Assembly (NCBI RefSeq): GCF_963675395.1
Contig: NZ_OY776223.1
Location: 744,001-808,000, forward strand
DNA length: 64,000 nucleotides
DNA from: an uncultured Vibrio sp.
Lineage (GTDB): Bacteria; Pseudomonadota; Gammaproteobacteria; Enterobacterales; Vibrionaceae
Direction: 5' to 3'
The notes beneath the pieces are model-generated. The model worked only from the letters and a program-made list of their open reading frames with translations. It ran no database searches and was not told the origin of the DNA. Below, one piece after another: positions 49,395 to 60,270 of the stretch. The position numbers were made by a program, and so were the translations under genes. Within the stretch, counting starts at the first letter, position 1. Every line of letters starts with the position of its first letter.

Positions 49395-51329
49395 ATGAGT
49401 ATTTTCGACCACTATCAATCCAGATATGAAGCTTCAAAAGATGAAGAGATGTCGTTACAGGAGTTTCTAGCCCTGTGCAAGGATGACAAAAGTGCATACG
49501 CTAATGCAGCAGAACGCCTGTTGATTGCCATCGGTGAGCCAGAAGTAATCGATACAGCCAAAGATCCTAGGTTAAGCCGGATCTTCTCAAACCGCGTCAT
49601 CTCGCGTTATTCAACATTTAAAGATTTCTATGGTATGGAAGATGCGATAGAACAAATTGTTTCGTACCTAAAACATGCCGCGCAAGGTTTGGAAGAACGT
49701 AAGCAGATTCTTTACTTACTCGGTCCGGTTGGTGGTGGTAAATCATCACTTGCAGAGAAACTGAAAGCGCTGATGGAACAAATGCCAATTTATGTTCTCA
49801 CCGCCAACGGTCAACGCAGCCCAGTCAATGACCACCCATTCTGCCTCTTTAAAGCTTCCGAAGATGGCGAAATTCTCAAAAAAGAATACGGTATTGAACA
49901 GCGTTACCTGCGCTCCATTATGTCTCCTTGGGCAGCTAAACGTCTGCATGAGTTTGGTGGCGACATCACCAAATTTAAAGTCGTCAAAGTCCGTCCTTCT
50001 ATCCTCGACCAAATCGGGGTAGCGAAAACGGAGCCGGGTGATGAAAACAACCAAGACATTTCATCTCTAGTTGGTAAAGTAGATATCCGTAAACTTGAAC
50101 ATTACTCTCAAGACGATCCAGATGCCTACAGCTACTCTGGCGCGCTGTGTAAAGCAAACCAAGGTTTGATGGAATTCGTTGAGATGTTCAAAGCACCGAT
50201 TAAAGTCCTTCACCCGCTACTAACTGCGACACAGGAAGGTAACTTTAACGGCACGGAAGGCCTGTCTGCGATTCCATTCGATGGCATGATCTTGGCGCAC
50301 TCGAACGAGTCAGAATGGCAAACGTTCCGTAACAACAAAAACAACGAAGCGTTCCTTGACCGTGTTTACATCGTGAAAGTACCGTATTGTCTACGTGTGT
50401 CTGAAGAAGTGAAAATTTACCAAAAACTTCTCGAAAATAGTGAACTGTCACAAGCACCATGTTCACCAAGTACGTTAGAAACGTTGGCACAATTCAGTAT
50501 TCTTTCGCGTCTGAAAGAGCCTGAAAACTCGTCCATCTTCTCAAAAATGCGGGTATACGACGGTGAAACTCTGAAAGACACCGATCCGAAAGCGAAAAGC
50601 TATCAGGAATATCGTGACTACGCCGGAGTGGATGAAGGCATGAGCGGCCTGTCCACTCGTTTCGCGTTTAAGATTCTGTCGCGTGTATTTAACTTCGACC
50701 AAACCGAAGTGGCCGCGAACCCGGTTCACCTGTTCTACGTCATTGAGCAACAAGTTGAACGTGAACAGTTCCCAACAGAAACCGCAGAAAAATACCTGGA
50801 GTTTTTGAAAGGATACCTCGTTCCTCGCTATGTCGAGTTCATTGGTAAAGAAATTCAGACCGCGTACCTAGAGTCCTATTCTGAGTATGGTCAGAACATC
50901 TTTGACCGTTACGTAACCTATGCAGACTTCTGGATTCAGGATCAAGAGTACCGCGATCCAGAAACTGGCCAGCTATTTGACCGCGCTTCACTCAACTTAG
51001 AGCTAGAGAAGATCGAGAAAACAGCGGGTATTTCTAACCCTAAAGATTTCCGAAACGAAATCGTCAACTTTGTGCTTCGTGCGAAAGCCACTAACAATGG
51101 TCAGAACCCAGTTTGGACCAGCTACGAAAAACTGCGCACAGTTATCGAGAAGAAAATGTTCTCTAATACCGAAGAACTTCTTCCGGTTATCTCATTTAAT
51201 GCGAAAACCTCTTCTGAAGATCAGAGGAAGCATGACGACTTTGTCGCTCGCATGATGGAAAAAGGCTATACCGAGAAACAGGTTCGCCTACTTTCTGAGT
51301 GGTACCTACGAGTACGTAAGTCATCCTAA
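49395..51329 (+). CDS. yeaG: YeaG (PrkA), serine protein kinase
   Basis: This PrkA-family kinase has an AAA+ N-terminal domain (P-loop LGPVGGGKSS, about residues 109-118) and a C-terminal kinase-like domain. The ATG at 49395 (MSIFDHYQSRYEASKDEEMS) follows AAGGGGAA and gives 644 residues, the length of E. coli YeaG. E. coli YeaG is induced by nutrient stress and nitrogen starvation. It is first in the conserved operon yeaG-yeaH-ycgB. The open frame 19 codons further upstream is not conserved. Confidence 0.95.
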   Translation: MSIFDHYQSRYEASKDEEMSLQEFLALCKDDKSAYANAAERLLIAIGEPEVIDTAKDPRLSRIFSNRVISRYSTFKDFYGMEDAIEQIVSYLKHAAQGLEERKQILYLLGPVGGGKSSLAEKLKALMEQMPIYVLTANGQRSPVNDHPFCLFKASEDGEILKKEYGIEQRYLRSIMSPWAAKRLHEFGGDITKFKVVKVRPSILDQIGVAKTEPGDENNQDISSLVGKVDIRKLEHYSQDDPDAYSYSGALCKANQGLMEFVEMFKAPIKVLHPLLTATQEGNFNGTEGLSAIPFDGMILAHSNESEWQTFRNNKNNEAFLDRVYIVKVPYCLRVSEEVKIYQKLLENSELSQAPCSPSTLETLAQFSILSRLKEPENSSIFSKMRVYDGETLKDTDPKAKSYQEYRDYAGVDEGMSGLSTRFAFKILSRVFNFDQTEVAANPVHLFYVIEQQVEREQFPTETAEKYLEFLKGYLVPRYVEFIGKEIQTAYLESYSEYGQNIFDRYVTYADFWIQDQEYRDPETGQLFDRASLNLELEKIEKTAGISNPKDFRNEIVNFVLRAKATNNGQNPVWTSYEKLRTVIEKKMFSNTEELLPVISFNAKTSSEDQRKHDDFVARMMEKGYTEKQVRLLSEWYLRVRKSS

Positions 51330-51378
51330 CCAAGTGTTGAGTTAGGTCGCTTGTGTGAAACATGAAGAGGGCTATTTC

Positions 51379-52650
51379 ATGGCGCAATTTATAGACCGAA
51401 GGCTCAATGGCAAGAACAAGAGCGCTGTTAACAGACAGCGCTTCTTGAAGCGCCATAAAGAGCAAATCAAGGAGTCGGTAGCAGACGCAGTGAATCGACG
51501 CTCGATCACGAATACGGAAACGGGCGAAGACGTATCTATACCGCACAAAGACATCACTGAGCCGATTTTTCATCAGGGCCAAGGTGGGTTACGTGAACGT
51601 GTCCACCCTGGTAATGATCAGTTCATTACTGGTGATAAAATCGAGCGTCCAAAATCTGGAGGGCAAGGCAGCGGCTCTGGAGAGGGTAATGCAAGCCCAG
51701 ATGGTGAAGGTCAGGATGAATTTGTATTCCAAATTTCGAAAGACGAGTATCTCGATATTCTCTTCGAAGATCTGGAACTACCAAATTTAGAGAAAAATCA
51801 AATCGCGAAAATTACTGAGTGGAAAACGCACCGAGCTGGTTTCCAGACTGCGGGTATTCCCTCCAATATCGCGATTGTACGTTCACTCCAACAATCTTTG
51901 GCTCGTAGAACAGCCATGACAGCAGGTAAAAAACGTCTCCTCAAAGAGCTTGAGGATGAGCTCGCACGCATTAAGAATATGGAGCCTGCTCAACCGTTTG
52001 AAGAGAGCCGTTTGAAGAAGGAGATTACCGAACTGCGTAAAAAAATCGACAGTGTTCCATTTATCGACACATTCGATTTACGTTTCAAAAACTACGAGAA
52101 ACGCCCAGTTCCATCTAGCCAAGCGGTGATGTTCTGCTTAATGGACGTATCAGGCTCGATGGATCAAGCAACCAAAGATATTGCTAAACGATTCTACGTC
52201 CTGCTTTATCTGTTCTTAACTCGTACTTATGAAAACGTGGAAGTGGTGTTTATTCGTCACCACACCCAGGCAAAAGAAGTGGACGAGCATGAGTTTTTCT
52301 ACTCGCAGGAAACCGGTGGTACTATCGTATCCAGTGCTCTAAAACTCATGGATGAGATAATCAAGGCTCGTTACCCAATTGGACAGTGGAACATTTATGC
52401 CGCACAAGCATCCGATGGTGATAACTGGGCGGATGACTCACCGAGATGTCGTGACTTATTAGTGAATAAGTTACTGCCTAACTGTCAGTACTACTCATAT
52501 ATTGAGATCACACGTCGTTCTCACCAAACTTTGTGGCATGAGTATGAAAAACTCACTGAAGAATTTCCAAACTTCGCAATGAAGAATATTCGCGCTGTGG
52601 AGGATATCTTCCCTGTCTTCCGTGAACTATTCCACAAAGAAACGGCGTAA
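51379..52650 (+). CDS. yeaH: YeaH (DUF444) protein with a VWA-like domain
   Basis: This 423-residue cytoplasmic protein starts [26 protein letters not shown], with GAAGAGG upstream. The N-terminal half is basic and charged, with a Gly/Ser-rich linker (about 90-115). The C-terminal half has a von Willebrand A-like MIDAS motif, LMDVSGSMD, near residue 253. It is the conserved partner of PrkA kinases, probably a scaffold or substrate; the molecular role is not established. Confidence 0.93.
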   Translation: MAQFIDRRLNGKNKSAVNRQRFLKRHKEQIKESVADAVNRRSITNTETGEDVSIPHKDITEPIFHQGQGGLRERVHPGNDQFITGDKIERPKSGGQGSGSGEGNASPDGEGQDEFVFQISKDEYLDILFEDLELPNLEKNQIAKITEWKTHRAGFQTAGIPSNIAIVRSLQQSLARRTAMTAGKKRLLKELEDELARIKNMEPAQPFEESRLKKEITELRKKIDSVPFIDTFDLRFKNYEKRPVPSSQAVMFCLMDVSGSMDQATKDIAKRFYVLLYLFLTRTYENVEVVFIRHHTQAKEVDEHEFFYSQETGGTIVSSALKLMDEIIKARYPIGQWNIYAAQASDGDNWADDSPRCRDLLVNKLLPNCQYYSYIEITRRSHQTLWHEYEKLTEEFPNFAMKNIRAVEDIFPVFRELFHKETA

Positions 52651-52661
52651 GGAGGCTAGCG

Positions 52662-54221
52662 ATGAGTACCGCAACGAAAAACCTCTCTGGTAAAGCTCCA
52701 AAAAAGCGCAATAGCAAGCTGCTACCTGATGGTCCCGATTGGACCTTTGAGCTGTTGGAGCGATACCATAAAGAGATAAAGCGTGTCGCTGAGCACTATC
52801 GCCTCGACACTTACCCAAACCAAATTGAGGTCATTACGTCAGAACAAATGATGGATGCATACTCAAGCATTGGTATGCCGATAAACTACAACCATTGGTC
52901 GTTCGGTAAGAAATTCATTCAGACAGAGCAAAACTACAAACACGGCCAAATGGGGTTGGCTTATGAGATAGTTATCAACTCCAACCCTTGTATTGCATAC
53001 CTAATGGAAGAGAACACGGTTACGATGCAGGCGCTAGTGATGGCGCACGCCTGCTATGGCCACAACTCCTTCTTTAAAGGTAACTATCTGTTCCAGACTT
53101 GGACAGACGCAAGCTCTATCATTGACTATTTATTGTTTGCGAAAAAATACTTGGCAGAGTGTGAAGAACGCTATGGCGTTCTGGAAGTCGAAAAGCTTCT
53201 CGATTCTTGTCATGCACTGATGAACTTTGGTGTCGACAGATATAAACGACCAGAAAAAATCTCCATTACGGAAGAAAAAGCGCGTCAAGAAGAGCGTGAA
53301 GCGTACCTGCAATCACAAATTAACGATCTGTGGCGAACGGTTCCTAGGGCGAAAACCAAAGAAGAGGATATGGTGGAGCGCTTCCCAAGTGAACCACAGG
53401 AAAACTTACTGTATTTCTTTGAGAAACATGCACCATTACTTGAGCCATGGCAGCGTGAAGTTATCCGTATTGTGCGTAAGATAAGCCAGTATTTCTACCC
53501 GCAAAAGCAAACTCAGGTGATGAACGAAGGTTGGGCAACGTTCTGGCACTACACCATTCTTAATCATCTTTACGATGAAGGTTTGGTGTCGGAAAAATTC
53601 ATCCTAGAGTTCTTACACAGTCACACCAGCGTAGTAGCACAACCTGCGTACAACAGCCCTTACTTTAGTGGCATTAACCCTTACGCGCTAGGCTTTGCCA
53701 TGTTCCGCGACATAAAACGTATCTGTGAAGAGCCCACCGACGAAGATAAGGAGTGGTTCCCTGATTTAGCGGGTACCGACTGGCTGGATGCGGTGCACTT
53801 TGCAATGCATAACTTTAAAGATGAGAGCTTTATCAGTCAGTACCTGTCACCTAAGCTGATACGCGACTTTAAACTGTTCGCTATCAAAGATGACGACCAT
53901 AAAAACTTCATCGAAATATCGGCGATTCATGATGAGAGTGGTTATCAAAGCATAAGAGAAAAGCTCGCTGCGCAGTATAACCTATCCAACCTTGAGCCGA
54001 ACATTCAAGTGTTTAATGTTGATGTCCGTGGTGACCGTTCACTGACACTTCAGTATGTTCCTCACAATCGCATCCCACTGGATGAGAGTTATGAAGAAGT
54101 ATTAAAGCACGTGTACCGCATATGGGGCTTTGACGTAGTTCTTCAAGAAGTGAAAGATACAGGTCATAGAGAAACGCTGGCGACATGCCCTAAGCGTAAC
54201 CAATACGACAACAACATCTGA
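52662..54221 (+). CDS. ycgB: YcgB, SpoVR family protein
   Basis: This 519-residue protein of the SpoVR family has MNEGWATFWHYTILNHLYDEG (about residues 287-307), the family's HExxH-like conserved core without the exact metalloprotease motif, and YNSPYFSGINPYALGFAMFRDIKRI. In Bacillus SpoVR affects spore cortex formation; in gammaproteobacteria it travels with prkA and yeaH and is stress-regulated, with unknown chemistry. AAGGAGG stands before its ATG, 12 bp after yeaH, and a terminator follows. Confidence 0.93.
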   Translation: MSTATKNLSGKAPKKRNSKLLPDGPDWTFELLERYHKEIKRVAEHYRLDTYPNQIEVITSEQMMDAYSSIGMPINYNHWSFGKKFIQTEQNYKHGQMGLAYEIVINSNPCIAYLMEENTVTMQALVMAHACYGHNSFFKGNYLFQTWTDASSIIDYLLFAKKYLAECEERYGVLEVEKLLDSCHALMNFGVDRYKRPEKISITEEKARQEEREAYLQSQINDLWRTVPRAKTKEEDMVERFPSEPQENLLYFFEKHAPLLEPWQREVIRIVRKISQYFYPQKQTQVMNEGWATFWHYTILNHLYDEGLVSEKFILEFLHSHTSVVAQPAYNSPYFSGINPYALGFAMFRDIKRICEEPTDEDKEWFPDLAGTDWLDAVHFAMHNFKDESFISQYLSPKLIRDFKLFAIKDDDHKNFIEISAIHDESGYQSIREKLAAQYNLSNLEPNIQVFNVDVRGDRSLTLQYVPHNRIPLDESYEEVLKHVYRIWGFDVVLQEVKDTGHRETLATCPKRNQYDNNI

Positions 54222-54240
54222 TACCAATTCCCCTAAAGCA

Positions 54241-54271
54241 AAAGGCTCCAATCCAATATTGGAGCTTTTTT
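54241..54271. terminator. Terminator between ycgB and kdsB
   Basis: AAAGGCTCCAA/TTGGAGCTTTT with one G-T pair, ending in a T-run. It serves ycgB, and in reverse can serve the convergent kdsB. Confidence 0.9.
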
Positions 54272-54294
54272 ATTTCACTGAAACTGTAAAGTGA

Positions 54295-55053
54295 CTACTT
54301 AGATGCTTTAGCGACTATCGCTCGTACAGCTTCCAAGTCTTCTTGAGTGTCAACACCCGCTGCTGGAGCTTCCTTCGCTACCGCAACGTGAATTTTTTCG
54401 CCATACCAAAGTACGCGAAGTTGCTCAAGGCATTCAATTTGCTCTAATGCACTTGGCGCCCAGTTGATGTAGGTATTGATAAAGCCAGCTCGATACGCAT
54501 AAATACCAATATGTCGCATCAACGGATTAGCAATTGTTTTATCTTGCTTGGCAAAATTATCACGATCCCATGGGATTGTTGCTCGACTGAAGTACATGGC
54601 GTAGCCACGCGAGTCTGCGACCACTTTTACCGCATTAGGATTAAAGACTTCATCTTCCGAGTCAATTTCGACTGCCAGAGTTGCCATCGGCGCCTCACAA
54701 GCTGAGAGATTATCAGCAACCTGGCGAATGATCGAAGGTGGAATTAATGGCTCGTCACCTTGTACGTTAACAATAATGTGGTCAGCAGGAATCGCCATTT
54801 TCTCAACGACTTCCGCCAAACGCTCTGTACCTGATTCATGGTTTGATGAAGTCATGCAGACGTTTCCACCGAACTGCTCAACCACTGCTGAAACACGTTC
54901 ATCGTCGGTCGCGACGATCACATCTTCTGCACCTGCCTGCATAGCTTGTTCATAAACCCACTGAACCATGGGCTTACCACCAATATCAGCCAACGGTTTA
55001 CCCGGTAAGCGACTAGAGGAGTAGCGAGCAGGAATTACGACAGTAAAAGACAT
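54295..55053 (-). CDS. kdsB: KdsB, CMP-KDO synthetase
   Basis: KdsB activates 3-deoxy-manno-octulosonate with CTP for inner-core lipopolysaccharide. The nucleotide-binding motif [15 protein letters not shown] (about residues 7-21) and [14 protein letters not shown] (about 92-105, metal and sugar binding) are present. The length of 252 is near E. coli (248). Its start overlaps the ycaR stop by one base (TAATG). The operon order comEC-msbA-lpxK-ycaR-kdsB is as in E. coli, minus ycaQ. Confidence 0.96.
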   Translation of the reverse strand: MSFTVVIPARYSSSRLPGKPLADIGGKPMVQWVYEQAMQAGAEDVIVATDDERVSAVVEQFGGNVCMTSSNHESGTERLAEVVEKMAIPADHIIVNVQGDEPLIPPSIIRQVADNLSACEAPMATLAVEIDSEDEVFNPNAVKVVADSRGYAMYFSRATIPWDRDNFAKQDKTIANPLMRHIGIYAYRAGFINTYINWAPSALEQIECLEQLRVLWYGEKIHVAVAKEAPAAGVDTQEDLEAVRAIVAKASK

Positions 55054-55232
55054 TAACGCCCCTCGTCCATGCTCATGGTTCTCGCTTCCGGTTCAAGCAG
55101 AACAGGAATGCCCTCTTTAATCGGATAAGCCAGACGATCCAATTTGCAGATCAACTCTTGATTATCTTTATCGTACGTCAGCTTACCTTTGCACACAGGG
55201 CAAGCTACAATCTCAAGCAGACGGTGATCCAT
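55053..55232 (-). CDS. ycaR: YcaR, Trm112-like zinc-ribbon protein
   Basis: This 59-residue protein reads [46 protein letters not shown] by manual translation. CPVC near residue 11 and a third Cys near 29 fit the Trm112/UPF0434 family. It overlaps the start of kdsB by one base and the end of lpxK by 20 bp, so it is translationally coupled to both. The function is unclear; relatives serve as methyltransferase activators. Confidence 0.9.
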   Translation of the reverse strand: MDHRLLEIVACPVCKGKLTYDKDNQELICKLDRLAYPIKEGIPVLLEPEARTMSMDEGR

Positions 55233-56220
55233 AAGTCGCTTTAACCTCTTTTATTCTATTTAAAATTCGCTCTGCATCGCTAGTTGCAAACTGCGCAGAT
55301 ACAGGCAGATACCACCAATTGTCTTGCGCGTATTCACGACACTTAACGGCGTCTTTCTCTGTCATGATCACATTCGCTCCTTGCTGAGCCAATGTCTCTA
55401 ATTCTTGCTGGTCAAAGTCTTGATGATCCGCAAACCCTTTGGTGACTTTGATGTCAGCATTCATGTCACTCAGGGTACTAAAAAAACGAGGCGGGTGCCC
55501 AATGCCTGCGAACGCAACCAACTGTTTTAATTCTGACACTTCAACTTGCTGTTTGGTCTTCAAGTTAATGGCCTTCTCTGGTGCGAGTGACATCGCAATT
55601 TCGCCTTGGTGAGCCTGGCCGCCATTAGTAATCACGAAGTCCACTTCATTCAGCCTTTCGACCCCTTCTCGCAACGGTCCTAAAGGTATCAGACTTTCAT
55701 TACCAAAGCGTCGATTGCCGTCAACGATCACCAACTCAATGTCTCTCGCCAAAGCGTAATGTTGAAGGCCATCATCGGTAATTACGATATCGACACCTGT
55801 TTCCAACAGTGCTTTAACCGCATTCGCTCGCACGGGATCAACTGCAACGGGTGCACCTGTGCGATTGTAAATAAGTTTAGGCTCATCACCGCAATGTTTC
55901 GCAGGAGTATCGACATCCAAAACGAGTGGATAGTGAGGGGCTTTCGCGCCATAACCACGCGATACAACGCCAGGCTTATAACCAAGCTGTTGTAATTGCT
56001 CTACCAGCCATACAACAACCGGGGTTTTGCCATTCCCACCTGCGGTGATATTCCCCACAACTACAACAGGCACAGGAGCTTGATACGCTTGCTTACTACC
56101 CTTCAGGTATTGTTTACGCTTCGACTGACTGATTACACCAAACAGCAAACTCAGTGGCCACAAAAGCGGCCACAAGAGAGTTTTGAGCGGATGGTTTTCA
56201 AACCAGATCTTTTCAATCAC
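55213..56220 (-). CDS. lpxK: LpxK, tetraacyldisaccharide 4'-kinase
   Basis: LpxK phosphorylates the 4' position of the lipid A precursor at the inner membrane. It is a P-loop kinase: [11 protein letters not shown] at residues 56-66. The N-terminal helix (about 12-32) anchors it in the membrane. [13 protein letters not shown] and [17 protein letters not shown] are family motifs. The start is a GTG at 56220, three bases after the msbA stop, and gives 335 residues. It is coupled to msbA and ycaR. Confidence 0.95.
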   Translation of the reverse strand: MIEKIWFENHPLKTLLWPLLWPLSLLFGVISQSKRKQYLKGSKQAYQAPVPVVVVGNITAGGNGKTPVVVWLVEQLQQLGYKPGVVSRGYGAKAPHYPLVLDVDTPAKHCGDEPKLIYNRTGAPVAVDPVRANAVKALLETGVDIVITDDGLQHYALARDIELVIVDGNRRFGNESLIPLGPLREGVERLNEVDFVITNGGQAHQGEIAMSLAPEKAINLKTKQQVEVSELKQLVAFAGIGHPPRFFSTLSDMNADIKVTKGFADHQDFDQQELETLAQQGANVIMTEKDAVKCREYAQDNWWYLPVSAQFATSDAERILNRIKEVKATYGSPSA

Positions 56221-56223
56221 CGT

Positions 56224-57972
56224 TTAACCGCCAAACTGTATTCGGTGCAACTGAGCATATGCGCCGTCTTTTGAAAGCAGATCTGCATGGGTGCCACGCT
56301 CGACAATCGCCCCGTCATCGACAACCAGAATTTCATCGGCTTTTTCGATAGTAGAGAGTCGGTGAGCAATCACCAGCACTGTCTTATCTTTTTGCAGCTC
56401 ATCTAAAGCAGCCTGAATAGCGCGCTCAGATTCGGTATCCAATGCCGACGTTGCTTCATCCAAAATCAATACTGGCGCATCACGCAATAACGCGCGTGCA
56501 ATAGCAATACGTTGACGCTGACCACCAGAAAGACTCGCACCATTTTCACCAATCATGGTATCGAGGCCGTGCTCCATTTTGCTGACAAACTCCATCGCAT
56601 GTGCGAGCTCAGCGGCTTTCTCAATATCACTGCGCTGGAAATTATCTTCGGTTGCATAAGCAATGTTGTTCGCGATCGTATCGTTAAACAAGTGGACATT
56701 CTGCGAAACCAAAGCGAATTGCTCACGCAGGTTTTTCAGTTCATATTCGCGGATATCGCGACCATCGAGCTCAATAGCACCGCTATCCACATCGTAAAAA
56801 CGATTGAACAAGTTTGCGATAGTACTCTTACCTGACCCCGAACGACCGACCAGCGCAACCGTCTTGCCCCGAGCAATATCGAAGCTGACATGTTCCAAAG
56901 CAGGTTTTTCCGCGCCGTTATAAGTGAAGGTCACGTCTTTCACCGAGATATCACCGTTTGCGCGATCGACTTTGTACTGGCCTTCGTTCTTCTCAGGTTC
57001 AAGATCGATAAGAGCAAACAACGTTTGGCTGGCAGCCATACCGCGTTGGAACTGAGAGGTCACGTTAGTCAGTGCCTTAAGTGGGCGCATCAGGCCAAAC
57101 ATCGCAGAGAATACGACCGTGAAAGTACCCGGAGTCAGTTGCTCTTTAATGGAGTCAATACTCGCCAGATACAGAACCGCTACTATCGCAACGGATGCAA
57201 TCATCTGGATGATTGGGTTTGCGGCAGCCTGAGCCGTGACCAGTTTCATGCTTTGCTGACGCATTTGGTTGCTGACTTTTTCGAATCGTTGACGTTCGAT
57301 ATCCTGGCCACCGTAGCTCAGTACCACTTTGTGCCCCTTCAGCATTTGTTCTGCAGAAGCGGTTACGTTACCCATCATAGTTTGCATGTTTTTGGAGATC
57401 TTTCTAAAGCGTTTAGAGACAACGCCAATCCCCCATGCGACAACCGGCGCTACCGCAAAAAGAACCAATGATAGCTGCCAACTGTTGTAAAACATCAGCG
57501 TCAACAGACCAATAATACTCGCCCCTTCACGAACAATACTCACTAAAGCACGGCTCGTTGCAGCTGAGACTTGCTCTGAATCATAAGTGATACGAGACAA
57601 CAGGTTGCCTGTCTTTTCTTTATCAAAGTAAGACACGGGCATATGCATAAAGTGGTTAAATACCAGACGTCGTATCTGCATAACGACGTTGCCAGAAACC
57701 CAGCTCAAGCAATAATCGGAGACAAATCCGCTGGTACCACGAATAAACATCATGGCAAAAATTATCAATGGAAGTGTGCGCAGGAAATCAGACTCAGCGC
57801 TGCCAAAACCTTCATCAAGCAAAGGTTTTAGTAAGGAGATCATATAGGTGTCTGAGACAGCATTAATAACTAATGCAATGATAGCAACGATTAGACCAGC
57901 TTTATAAAGGCGAATAAATTGCCATAGACGCTTGAACGTCTGCCAAGTCGTTTCATCAGTATTTATCGACAT
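56224..57972 (-). CDS. msbA: MsbA, lipid A export ATP-binding/permease protein
   Basis: MsbA is the homodimeric ABC exporter that flips lipid A-core across the inner membrane. Six membrane helices occupy about residues 25-320. The ABC domain has Walker [10 protein letters not shown], signature [16 protein letters not shown] and Walker [13 protein letters not shown], with the H-loop in [10 protein letters not shown]. The length of 582 equals E. coli MsbA. It sits 22 bp downstream of comEC and directly upstream of lpxK, the essential lipid A block. Confidence 0.97.
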   Translation of the reverse strand: MSINTDETTWQTFKRLWQFIRLYKAGLIVAIIALVINAVSDTYMISLLKPLLDEGFGSAESDFLRTLPLIIFAMMFIRGTSGFVSDYCLSWVSGNVVMQIRRLVFNHFMHMPVSYFDKEKTGNLLSRITYDSEQVSAATSRALVSIVREGASIIGLLTLMFYNSWQLSLVLFAVAPVVAWGIGVVSKRFRKISKNMQTMMGNVTASAEQMLKGHKVVLSYGGQDIERQRFEKVSNQMRQQSMKLVTAQAAANPIIQMIASVAIVAVLYLASIDSIKEQLTPGTFTVVFSAMFGLMRPLKALTNVTSQFQRGMAASQTLFALIDLEPEKNEGQYKVDRANGDISVKDVTFTYNGAEKPALEHVSFDIARGKTVALVGRSGSGKSTIANLFNRFYDVDSGAIELDGRDIREYELKNLREQFALVSQNVHLFNDTIANNIAYATEDNFQRSDIEKAAELAHAMEFVSKMEHGLDTMIGENGASLSGGQRQRIAIARALLRDAPVLILDEATSALDTESERAIQAALDELQKDKTVLVIAHRLSTIEKADEILVVDDGAIVERGTHADLLSKDGAYAQLHRIQFGG

Positions 57973-57994
57973 AGAAGTGCTTTATTTTCTTACA

Positions 57995-60262
57995 TTAAGA
58001 CTCGCATTCTACCCCCTTACGCAGCATCTGCCTATACCATGGCTCAAATGTATCACTACGTTTCTTTTCAAAATCCCAGTTATCTTTATTCACCCGAATC
58101 GTTATTTGCCCACTATCCCCGGTATCAAGCCATAAAGCACCTGCATTGCGGTAAGATGTTACTACCGTCTCCGCAGGCATTCCCCACTGATTATTTTTCG
58201 CCAGTGACGCTATCGCTAAGATCGGATCGACAGCATTAATAAAGCGCGGGTTAGAGGAAGTTTTGCTGCCGTGATGTGGTACGAGCATCACGTCACTGCG
58301 TAGTTTTTCTGGGCCTCGGAGAAGTATCCACTCACTGATAGACTCAATATCGCCTGTAAAAAGCATAGAAAAATCAGAGTCTGGGTCTCTGAGTCTAAAA
58401 ACACACGAGTGAGGGTTGTATGCCCGAGTGACAATTTTAGGTGGCCAAAGTACTTCGATATCGAGTTGTTGCCATTTCCAATGGTCACCATTCACACAAG
58501 GTTGATAACCATCAAAATGTTGACTGCTGCGCTTAACGGTCGGAGCGAATTCCGCCTCAATCACGCTTCGGCCTCCTACATGATCATTGTCCCAGTGACT
58601 GAGAACAATGCTATCCACCAACTCGAATCCCCTGCTATGAAGTATTGGCACAATCACCTGCTCCGCCATGCTACCCTCCGGCCAAGATTTGCCTGTGTCA
58701 TAGAGGAGAACTTTTCCATCTTTTTCAATCATCACTGCTAAGCCATGACCGACATCGAGAACATCAATGCGCCAGTTTGTACTTTTTCGCCCAGTCAACC
58801 CAGTACTGATGATGGTAATGACAACGAGTAGGAGCCAACCCTGCCATAACAAAAACCGCTTCAGAACCAAGCAAGCACACAAAAGAGAAAACATCCACAT
58901 GAGTTCTATCGACAGTGGCTGCCACGAGCCAAGAGCATACTGAAGAGATTCACTTAATGGCCACAAAGAGAGATCCATCCATTGCCACACGAACTTCGAT
59001 AATGCAGGTACCAAGAAAGAAATAGATAGCGCGATGAATAACAGAGGAACGACAACAAATCCAAACCACGGGATAAAGACAAGGTTATACGCGATTGCCA
59101 ATAGGCTGACACCTGAGAAGAAATAGCCACTGATAGGGATCACAAACACGCTCAAGGCGATCTGAGTAATTAACAAGGTTCGCAATTTTCCCAACCAAGT
59201 GCTGCTATGGAGCCGCACAAGGTTAATGACTAAGAGCACCGCGCCGACAGAGAGATACGAGAGCCAGAAACTCATACTAAAAGATGCAAAAGGCTGGATA
59301 AGCAACTGAAAAGCAACCGCCAGTAGTAGCACTCGCCAGGTACTCCATTGAACCAGAGAATATTTTAAAGCGACATAAATCACACAAACTGAAACAGCGC
59401 GAGTGGTTGGTAGAGAGAAATCGGCAAGCCAGGCATAACACAAAGCAACCGCTAACCCCACAATCGATGGCATTACCTGATAACGTGGCAAAGCGAAGCG
59501 AACACTTCCACCGAGCAATAACCCAAAACTGAAAGCCATTCCGATGTGCAACCCGGAAATAGAGACAAGATGCAATAATCCACTGTCTCTCAGCCCTTTC
59601 CAATCATCGTCAGAAAGCCAGTGACGATCAGCAAAAACCAACGCGCTGATTAACGGAAAGTGCTCTAGGTGGGATACATCATCCATGACCTGATTGATTA
59701 TCGCCTGACGTAGAGAGCTTCTGGTTCGAATAATCCAGTGAGCATCACCAGACACAATAGCTCTGGCTAAAATACCTTTCCCCATTGCCTGTTTTTCAGC
59801 GTCAAATCCAGCTTCATTCCGTAGTCCAATAATGGGTTTTACCAGGGCCGTGGTCGTAAACTCACTGTTAACGGAGATAGGAAAGGAGGTGATAAAACGG
59901 ACTTTAGGTTTAAGAAACGGTAACAGACTTTGATCACCAACTTGTTTTATGGTCACGATACCTTCATATCCATGACTTATTTGATTAAAAGAGCTGTCAA
60001 CTTTGCCAATTATGGTACTATTCTCCCCTACATTAAAAAGGGCTTGTCGCTGATACTCCAATACATTGCCGTGGATGATGACTACCATTAAGCCCCAAAT
60101 TACGCCTATGCTGATTAAGCCACGACGTAATTTAATTATTGAACCAGTGGTAATTATTCCCAGCAGTAACCAGCGCCAATCTGGCATTGTCGGCCACCAT
60201 GCCGACGATATAACGCTTGCTACAAATAACGCCAAGGTCCAACTTTTTTCTGAGAGAGTCAT
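57995..60262 (-). CDS. comEC: ComEC/Rec2 DNA-uptake channel protein
   Basis: This is the inner-membrane channel that takes single-stranded DNA into the cytoplasm during natural transformation. The N-terminal region (about 1-190) has membrane helices and an OB-like domain. The central competence domain (about 210-480) is highly hydrophobic, with LVSISGLHIGMAF. The C-terminal metallo-beta-lactamase-like domain (about 500-740) has SHWDNDHVGG and LVPHHGSKTSSN. The length of 755 matches E. coli YcaI. With tfoY in the same window it belongs to the competence-related gene set. Its start is 8 bp from the divergent DUF2062 start. Confidence 0.93.
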   Translation of the reverse strand: MTLSEKSWTLALFVASVISSAWWPTMPDWRWLLLGIITTGSIIKLRRGLISIGVIWGLMVVIIHGNVLEYQRQALFNVGENSTIIGKVDSSFNQISHGYEGIVTIKQVGDQSLLPFLKPKVRFITSFPISVNSEFTTTALVKPIIGLRNEAGFDAEKQAMGKGILARAIVSGDAHWIIRTRSSLRQAIINQVMDDVSHLEHFPLISALVFADRHWLSDDDWKGLRDSGLLHLVSISGLHIGMAFSFGLLLGGSVRFALPRYQVMPSIVGLAVALCYAWLADFSLPTTRAVSVCVIYVALKYSLVQWSTWRVLLLAVAFQLLIQPFASFSMSFWLSYLSVGAVLLVINLVRLHSSTWLGKLRTLLITQIALSVFVIPISGYFFSGVSLLAIAYNLVFIPWFGFVVVPLLFIALSISFLVPALSKFVWQWMDLSLWPLSESLQYALGSWQPLSIELMWMFSLLCACLVLKRFLLWQGWLLLVVITIISTGLTGRKSTNWRIDVLDVGHGLAVMIEKDGKVLLYDTGKSWPEGSMAEQVIVPILHSRGFELVDSIVLSHWDNDHVGGRSVIEAEFAPTVKRSSQHFDGYQPCVNGDHWKWQQLDIEVLWPPKIVTRAYNPHSCVFRLRDPDSDFSMLFTGDIESISEWILLRGPEKLRSDVMLVPHHGSKTSSNPRFINAVDPILAIASLAKNNQWGMPAETVVTSYRNAGALWLDTGDSGQITIRVNKDNWDFEKKRSDTFEPWYRQMLRKGVECES

Positions 60263-60270
60263 GCAGTCCT

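Noticed and set aside
57995..60262. Several plus-strand ORFs inside comEC
   Set aside because: They are antisense shadows of a clearly coding 755-codon gene.
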